Origin: Gemmatimonadota bacterium
Lineage (GTDB): Bacteria > Gemmatimonadota > Gemmatimonadetes > Gemmatimonadales > Gemmatimonadaceae
Reading direction: 5' to 3'
Length of the DNA stretch: 32,449 bases
NCBI GenBank assembly: GCA_003141205.1
Contig: PLLD01000089.1
Location: forward strand, 1-32,449
The notes under the pieces were generated by a model. It searched no databases. It worked only from the letters and a program-made list of their open reading frames with translations, and was not told where the DNA came from. This document shows positions 26,914 through 32,449 of the stretch, one piece after another. Made by a program: the position numbers and the translations under genes. The first letter of the stretch is position 1. Every line of letters starts with the position of its first letter.

Positions 26914-29069
26914 CGTGGCGTGGCGAACCGCAGTCCGAATGTCCATGTGCGTCCAGGGTAGGGGTAATCGATCAACAACGTGGCACGGCGATCGAAGACA
27001 TCATCGACACCGCCGAGTGCATCGAGCGGCCATCGGCCACTCAGGATGCGCACCGTCGCGTGCGCGTCCGTGATCCAGTAGGCTCCAAGAGCATTGATGG
27101 AGGACCCGTCCACCGTCCGGCGGTCGCCGATGTAGCGCAGCGAGACCTCGGTATGTATTCGCCCCACCGTCTCGGCTCCGCCGACGGCAGCCGTAACGCG
27201 TGGCCGGTACGGGACCTGTCCGGTCAGCACCGGTCCCGCGTACTCCACCGCGACATCAGTCAGGTTTCCGCGCAGCTCGGCCCCAATCGTCGGGAAGGAC
27301 AGCGCGCCACTCCCCTCCCATCCTCGACGCCGCACATCGACGTTGTCCGGGCTCCAGACGAAGCGGTAGTCCGGGAACCAGAGGATCATCCCCGTCACAT
27401 CCGCTCGATAGACCGCGATGTCGCCGCTGATCCGGACGGTGGACGACCCGACGTCCCGCAGCGCGAGGCGCGCTTCGAGATCGTCGTGCACCCGCTCCGG
27501 CCGAAGATCGGGATTCGGGGCAACCAGCACGCCCTCGTGGAAGAACTGGTCGGCCAGCGTCGGCGGATTGAAGGCCGACCCACCGCTCATGGATGCGACG
27601 AAGGGGCCGTGCGTCGCCGCGATAGTCACGCGCGGAGAGACCACGGTTCCGCGCACGAAGGGATCCCAATCCGCGCGCACAGCGGCATCGGCCGTGAGGA
27701 TCGTGCCCGCCCGCAGCGGCACGGACGCGTGGGCCTGCGCCCAGAGTCCCTCGTCCCGCTCCGTCGCCGGCGCCGCCACCGTGAGCTCCGTCGCAACGAC
27801 GTGGATCACGCGCACCTCACTCCCCATCGTGAAGGCGACAGGATGCAGCGGGAGGGTCGCGACGGCGGTGCCCACGACGCTCGTCGCTCGTACCGTGTCA
27901 TCGTACGGCGGTCCGATCGGAGGGCTCGGGTCGCGATACGTCGTGCGCTCGTTGTCCGCCGCGAGATCGGCCGACCAGTGCACGGGCCCGCTCGCGTCCT
28001 CGGCGTCGACCCCTCCGGACAATCGCGTGTCCCCGCTCCGCGCGAACGCCGACGGCGCATCGATCGAGCCCGCGATCCCCCGCTGGGTGCTCGCGAGCAT
28101 CCCGTGGGCACCCACCGCGATCGGCCACGCGCTCGAGGCCACCGACGCCGATAGGGACGACGTCGCCGCGGCGTCGTTCGCGCGGACAGCGGTGCCGCCG
28201 CCGCGGACCGCCGGGACGTCATACGGAAAATCTCCGGTGAGCATCCGACGATCGGCCGTAACGCTGCCCGTCAGAGCACTCGGCACATCGATACCGCCAG
28301 ACAGGATTCCCTCTCGATCTCCCCGCGAGCCACCTCGCGCTTCGGCTGACAGCATGGTCCCGGTGGGCCTGCGCGTCTCGATCAACACCACACCCCCGAG
28401 CGCCCCTCCGCCGAAGCGCGCGGCCTCCGCGCCGCGCACAATCGTGATGCTCTCGACCTGTGCGAGCGGGATGAGGGAGAGGTCGGCCTCCCCGGTCATC
28501 GGGGAGTTGAGGCGCACCCCATCGACCAGAACCAGGATCTCGTTCGCCGTCGAGCCACCGATCGAGACGGTCGCCGGTCCCCCCGGACCACCTCGGCGTG
28601 TCACAAGCACGCCACTCTGTTGATCCAGCAGTGCACCCACATCGCGCTGCCCCGAAGCATCGATCATCGTGCGCGAGATGGTCGTCGTCGCGCCGCCGGT
28701 CGTATCGGGGCGCTCGCGCACTCGCACCTCCGGCAACCGAACGGCCAGCGCCTCGAGCGCGATAGCCAGGCGGGCACTCCGTCCATTCTCGACCGCGATG
28801 TCGATCGTCGCTGGTCGAAAGCCCACCGCGCTCGCGCGCAACGAATAGGCGCCCGGTACGAGGCCGCGCACGACGAAATCCCCGTCTGCGTCCGTCACCG
28901 CGAGCCGCTCTCCGTCCGCGACATCGATGCGCGCGTCCGCGATCGCGGTTCCGCGCGCACGGTCCGTCACGCGGCCACGCACTTCACTTGGCACCTGGCC
29001 CTGCACGCCGGTCGCCACTCCGAGCGCCAGCCACGCGGCCGCAATGGTCGCCACGGGCCACGCCGTCAC
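26910..29069 (-). CDS. btuB: BtuB-like TonB-dependent (cobalamin) receptor with N-terminal CarboxypepD-reg domain
   Basis: GTG at 29069 overlaps the btuD stop. EVRGRVTDRARGTAIADARIDVADGERLAVTDADGDFVVRGLVPGAYSLRASAVGFRP; plug DVGALLDQQSGVLVTRRGGPGGPATVSIGGSTANEILVLVDGVRLNSPMTGEADLSLIPLAQVESITIVRGAEAARFGGGALGGVVLIETRR; C-term ...DYPYPGRTWTFGLRFATPR. B12 specificity inferred from the operon and riboswitch. Confidence 0.85.
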   Translation of the reverse strand: MTAWPVATIAAAWLALGVATGVQGQVPSEVRGRVTDRARGTAIADARIDVADGERLAVTDADGDFVVRGLVPGAYSLRASAVGFRPATIDIAVENGRSARLAIALEALAVRLPEVRVRERPDTTGGATTTISRTMIDASGQRDVGALLDQQSGVLVTRRGGPGGPATVSIGGSTANEILVLVDGVRLNSPMTGEADLSLIPLAQVESITIVRGAEAARFGGGALGGVVLIETRRPTGTMLSAEARGGSRGDREGILSGGIDVPSALTGSVTADRRMLTGDFPYDVPAVRGGGTAVRANDAAATSSLSASVASSAWPIAVGAHGMLASTQRGIAGSIDAPSAFARSGDTRLSGGVDAEDASGPVHWSADLAADNERTTYRDPSPPIGPPYDDTVRATSVVGTAVATLPLHPVAFTMGSEVRVIHVVATELTVAAPATERDEGLWAQAHASVPLRAGTILTADAAVRADWDPFVRGTVVSPRVTIAATHGPFVASMSGGSAFNPPTLADQFFHEGVLVAPNPDLRPERVHDDLEARLALRDVGSSTVRISGDIAVYRADVTGMILWFPDYRFVWSPDNVDVRRRGWEGSGALSFPTIGAELRGNLTDVAVEYAGPVLTGQVPYRPRVTAAVGGAETVGRIHTEVSLRYIGDRRTVDGSSINALGAYWITDAHATVRILSGRWPLDALGGVDDVFDRRATLLIDYPYPGRTWTFGLRFATPR

Positions 29070-29869
29070 CGGCCACCGCTCAGGGGCACGAGGTAGGGGA
29101 TGCCCGCATCGGTCCGCGCGAGGCCGACAGGCCATCCGAATACCTGCTCCACCCGCTCCGGAGTCAGCACCTCCGCCGGAGGTCCATCGGCCACAAGCCG
29201 CCCCTCGCTCAACAGCACGACGCGGTCGGCGTAGCGAGCCGCGAGCATCAAGTGATGCGTGATGTGCACCACGGTCACACCACCATCCGCCAACGCCCGC
29301 AACAGAACCAGGATCGCCATCTCGTGCGCCAGGTCGAGCGACGCCGTCGGCTCATCCAGCGCGAGCGCCCTCGGCGACTGCGCCAAGGCCCGTGCGATGC
29401 GCACACGCTGCCGCTCCCCGCCAGATAACGTGTCGACGGACCGGTCGGCGAATCCGGCCACGTCGCATCGGTCCATCGCCGCCGCGATCGCGGCGGCATC
29501 GGCCGGTCCCTCACTCCGCCACGGCCCGAGATGGGGATATCGTCCCATCGCGACGAGCGCTCGCGCCGTCATGGGGAACGCCTCGGTTTCTTCCTGCGCC
29601 ACGACGCCAACGGTGCGTGCGAGCGCGGGACGCGACCATTCCGAGAGCGGCTGCCCGAAGCACTCCACCCGCCCATTCGATGGCTCCACAACGCCAAGCA
29701 ACGCCTTCAGGAAAGTCGACTTGCCGGAGCCGTTCGGGCCCAGGACCGCCGTGCACCGCGCGGACGCGATATCGAGGCTGACATCGGCCAGGGCCGCGAC
29801 GCGCGCGCGCTGATACCACACGGAGAGCCGCTCGCAGCGCCACGCGGGTCCCGGCGTTTGGGGACTCAT
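29066..29869 (-). CDS. btuD: ABC transporter ATP-binding protein, cobalamin/heme/siderophore type
   Basis: Walker A LGPNGSGKSTFLKALLG, signature LSGGERQRVRIARAL, Walker B ALALDEPTASLDLAHE. ATG at 29869 overlaps the btuC stop; the 629-aa ORF is an N-terminal over-extension. Confidence 0.93.
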   Translation of the reverse strand: MSPQTPGPAWRCERLSVWYQRARVAALADVSLDIASARCTAVLGPNGSGKSTFLKALLGVVEPSNGRVECFGQPLSEWSRPALARTVGVVAQEETEAFPMTARALVAMGRYPHLGPWRSEGPADAAAIAAAMDRCDVAGFADRSVDTLSGGERQRVRIARALAQSPRALALDEPTASLDLAHEMAILVLLRALADGGVTVVHITHHLMLAARYADRVVLLSEGRLVADGPPAEVLTPERVEQVFGWPVGLARTDAGIPYLVPLSGGR

Positions 29870-30885
29870 GACCCGCGGCGACGGAGGAGTGCGACGAACA
29901 CCGGGACGCCGATCACCGCCGTCACGGCTCCGAGCGGAAGCTCCGTCGGCGCGGCGATCGTGCGGGCCGCGACATCGGTGAGGAGCACGAAGGTGGCCCC
30001 CAGAATCGCGGCGACCGGCAGCAGGGTGCGATGGTTGCTCCCCCACACGAGCCGGACCGCGTGCGGCACGATCAGTCCGACGAAGCCGACGATCCCGGCC
30101 GCGGCGACGGCCGCCGCCGCAAGCAGCGACGCGACGATGTACGCGATCCACTTGGTGCGCTCGACCGAAACGCCGAGGTAGCTCGCGGTCTCCTCGCCGA
30201 TCGCCAGCGCATTCAGTGGGCGCGCGAGCGCCAGCAGCGCGATGAAGGATGGTACGAGCACGACCGCGAGAAGCGTGACACCCGACCAATTGCTTCCGGA
30301 CAGGCTCCCCATCATCCAGATGGTCGCCGACCGAAAGGCCGCGACGTCGGCCATCGAGAGCAAGAGGAAGATCCCGGCGTTCGCGAAAGCGCCAACGATG
30401 ACGCCGGCGAGGAGCAGGATGCGCGGATCCAGCGTCGGTCCGACACCGAGCGCTACGCGCACGACGAGCGCGATCGCGACACACGACCCCACGGCGGCGC
30501 CGACCGGGACCGGCCACGGCACCGGAATGAACTGCGCGAGCGTGATCGACCCGACCGCCCCAAGCGCCGCACCGCCGGACACACCCAACACGTACGGCTC
30601 GGCCAACGGATTCCGCAGCAGCGCCTGGAACGTCGTCCCGCTGAGCGCGAGCGCGGCACCCACGAGCGCCGCCGCCATGGCACGCGGTAGTCGCAGATCG
30701 TGCACGATCGTGCGCGTCACCGGGTCCGAGTGCCCAATGAGACCGCCGAGCACCGCCCGCAACCCGAGTGGCACCGATCCGAATGCGATGCTCGCGACCA
30801 CGGCGAGCACGAACGCCACGGCGAGCGCGATCCCCCATCCCGCACGCCACGCGGTGCGATCCCCCGCGGTGGCCGACGTCGTCAT
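29866..30885 (-). CDS. btuC: FecCD/BtuC-family ABC transporter permease
   Basis: LRLPRAMAAALVGAALALSGTTFQALLRNPLAEPYVLGVSGGAALGAVGSITLA...EETASYLGVSVERTKWIAYIVASLLAAAAVAAAGIVGFVGLIVPHAVRLVWGSNHRTLLPVAAILGATFVLLTDVAART. ATG at 30885 overlaps the btuF stop. Confidence 0.94.
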   Translation of the reverse strand: MTTSATAGDRTAWRAGWGIALAVAFVLAVVASIAFGSVPLGLRAVLGGLIGHSDPVTRTIVHDLRLPRAMAAALVGAALALSGTTFQALLRNPLAEPYVLGVSGGAALGAVGSITLAQFIPVPWPVPVGAAVGSCVAIALVVRVALGVGPTLDPRILLLAGVIVGAFANAGIFLLLSMADVAAFRSATIWMMGSLSGSNWSGVTLLAVVLVPSFIALLALARPLNALAIGEETASYLGVSVERTKWIAYIVASLLAAAAVAAAGIVGFVGLIVPHAVRLVWGSNHRTLLPVAAILGATFVLLTDVAARTIAAPTELPLGAVTAVIGVPVFVALLRRRGS

Positions 30886-31865
30886 CGCGGCACGTCCGCG
30901 TGTACGCCGGCCGGAGTCGCGGGAACGCTTCCCTTGGCCTCGGGATGGATCGCATCGCGAAAGAGCTGCGCGACGTCCCCGATCGCGGGTCCCGGACGAT
31001 TGGTCAGATCGGCCGGAACTTCGATGACGCGCCCCGCGCGCACGGCGGGGAGATCCCGCCATCCGGGAGTGGTCATGAGGCGCTCCGCCCCGCCGTGCCG
31101 ATCCTCGCCGACCGAGAGGAGGATGACGCCGGGTGCGCGCGCGACGATCTCCTCCATCGAGACCTGCGGCCAATCGGTCGCCGCATCGTCGAAGGCGTTT
31201 CGTCCCCCCGCGACGCGGATCAGCTCCGCGATGAACGTGCGCGGTCCGACCGTCATCGGTGGGTCGCCCCAGATCGCGAACAGCACGGTGGGTGTCGGCC
31301 GTCCCGCGACCGATTGTCGGACGGCGGCGAGCTGCGTATGCGCGTGATCCGCGAGGGCGGCGGCCGCGCTATCGCGTCCGAGGAGGTGTCCGAGCGCTGC
31401 GGTGGTGCTGAACACGGCGGCCGTATCGCGTATAGGCGTGGCGTAGCTGGTGATACCACGGGCGTCGATCCCGGCGCGCACGGCGGACCCGTGCTTCCCC
31501 TCCCACAGGAGCACGAGATCCGGGCGCAACGCCGTGAGCTGCTCGAGATTCGGGTCGATCCCGCCCCCGACCGACGGGACCGACGCGAGCGCAGGGTCCC
31601 GGTCGTACCGCGTCCGGCCGACTAGCTGGGATGTCGCGCCGAGTGCTATGACCATTTCGGTCGCGCTCGGGACGAGCGAGACGACGCGCTGCGCCGGCTG
31701 GTTGAGCCGAACGGTGTCTCCGTCCGCGTCGATCGCGACGAGAGCTCGGGCGACATCGGCGCGCTTGCCCGCCGGTGATGTGCGGCATGCGACGAGTCCC
31801 ATTACCAGCGTTCCGCTGGCCGTGGCAATCCGCCGTCCCCGAACCCATCCACCCACCAACAACAT
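30882..31865 (-). CDS. btuF: Periplasmic cobalamin-binding protein (BtuF/FepB-like), probable lipoprotein
   Basis: [82 protein letters not shown]...; lipobox-like GLVACR; directly downstream of the B12 riboswitch. Confidence 0.92.
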   Translation of the reverse strand: MLLVGGWVRGRRIATASGTLVMGLVACRTSPAGKRADVARALVAIDADGDTVRLNQPAQRVVSLVPSATEMVIALGATSQLVGRTRYDRDPALASVPSVGGGIDPNLEQLTALRPDLVLLWEGKHGSAVRAGIDARGITSYATPIRDTAAVFSTTAALGHLLGRDSAAAALADHAHTQLAAVRQSVAGRPTPTVLFAIWGDPPMTVGPRTFIAELIRVAGGRNAFDDAATDWPQVSMEEIVARAPGVILLSVGEDRHGGAERLMTTPGWRDLPAVRAGRVIEVPADLTNRPGPAIGDVAQLFRDAIHPEAKGSVPATPAGVHADVPR

Positions 31866-31907
31866 GCCCGTCTCTTCCTCCTTCCGCGCGGGAAGAGGTG
31901 GACGGGC
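31866..31907 (-). promoter_or_regulatory. RBS-sequestering hairpin abutting the btuF start codon (candidate riboswitch expression platform)
   Basis: RNA GCCCGUCCACCUCUUCCCGCGCGGAAGGAGGAAGAGACGGGC-AUG: GCCCGU/ACGGGC (6 bp) plus CUCUUCC/GGAAGAG (7 bp); the AGGAGG Shine-Dalgarno lies in the loop/stem. Confidence 0.75.
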
Positions 31908-32004
31908 GGTGGTGGCGCGAAGACCGGGACGTCAACAGACGCGTCCCGCCATCACGGCATGTCGCCCCGCCTCCCTCCCTCGAGGTGTATCGTGCGGGAG
32001 CGAA

Positions 32005-32235
32005 CGGGGCGCGTCTCCTGGCTCGAGGCAGTCGTGCTCGCCTTCCCAGAGCACGCCGCGGCCAATCGCCGCGCGCGTTCCAGTGGCATTCTGAGCACGC
32101 CGGTCCGGTGGTACCACTCGGCCAATGCACATGGCATCTGCCGCCCACCAGGCCTCTGACAGTGGCGGGGCCGCGCCGGCATTGCACCGGACTTCCGCGA
32201 ACCCCATTCGCAATCAATTGTGGACGCGAACCTAT
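32005..32235 (-). ncRNA. Cobalamin (B12) riboswitch aptamer upstream of btuF
   Basis: Minus-strand conserved blocks in order: GGAAGTCCGGTGCAATGCCGG (32176-32196), CCCGCCACTGTCAG (32156-32169), GCCACTGG (32080-32087), GGGAAGGCG (32039-32047), B12 box GCCAGGAGAC (32013-32022). 5' boundary uncertain. Confidence 0.93.
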
Positions 32236-32305
32236 ACGATGCTCCGACCACGCGCAAGCAAACGGGCGGTGGCACCTCCCCGGTCGATCGTGTACCCTCC
32301 GGCGC

Positions 32306-32449
32306 ATGCCCGTACAGACACGCGCCGCCGTTCTGATGGTCCAGGGCACAGCGTCCCACGTCGGGAAATCGACCCTCGTGACCGCCCTCTGCCGCATCTT
32401 CGCACGCGACGGCTGCCGCGTGGCCCCGTTCAAGGCGCAGAACATGTCC
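32306..32449 (+). CDS. cobQ: Cobyric acid synthase, N-terminus (truncated by window end)
   Basis: [48 protein letters not shown]: CobQ/CbiP P-loop GTASxVGKS and PFKAQNMS. Confidence 0.93.
   Translation, partial: MPVQTRAAVLMVQGTASHVGKSTLVTALCRIFARDGCRVAPFKAQNMS

Noticed and set aside
26820-28154. 444-aa plus-strand ORF opposite the btuB-like gene
   Set aside because: Antisense shadow ORF with biased composition.
29870-30955. N-terminal extension of the 629-aa ORF before btuD
   Set aside because: Shadow frame of btuC; ABC domain starts at MSPQTPG with an ATG in the btuC stop overlap.
32223-32258. TTGCTT/TATAGG promoter for the btu operon on the minus strand
   Set aside because: Spacing is 19 nt and the -10 overlaps the probable aptamer 5' end; not good enough to call.
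31902-32272. Direct repeat ACGGGCGGTGG at 31902-31912 and 32262-32272 flanking the riboswitch
   Set aside because: Only 11 bp in GC-rich DNA, and one copy overlaps the RBS hairpin stem; could be chance.
1-32449. tRNA or rRNA genes, transposases, integrases, recognised defence systems
   Set aside because: None found by reading the sequence and ORFs; absence not confirmed by tRNAscan or HMM searches.

Overview
GC-rich bacterial window, probably Gemmatimonadota-like (inferred from gene content; no search was run). It is dominated by minus-strand operons. From left to right: (i) an exopolysaccharide-type fragment (ATP-grasp, sugar transferase) that ends at the window edge in a 46-bp fold-back inverted repeat and joins the rest through an ORF that looks like two unrelated proteins, so it may be a chimeric join; (ii) a TonB-receptor/ECF sigma pair; (iii) a compact two-Rieske, two-membrane-protein operon; (iv) a plus-strand run of Phage_ABA-like protein, PPK2, P3A-type proton ATPase and MFS; (v) GNAT, DUF1579-like and RidA genes; (vi) M20 peptidase-cobT-cobS; (vii) an ECF sigma/FecR/SusC/SusD cluster; (viii) a vitamin B12 locus. 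The B12 locus has a minus-strand cobalamin riboswitch (about 32005-32235), an RBS-sequestering hairpin at the first start codon, and five genes chained by 4-nt overlaps: btuF-btuC-btuD-btuB-like and a beta-propeller lipoprotein. A cobQ start lies divergent to it. The best candidate for something new is the beta-propeller lipoprotein: by position and architecture it looks like a BtuG-type B12-capture lipoprotein outside Bacteroidota. Directly downstream of it is a decayed cbiB/cobC remnant.
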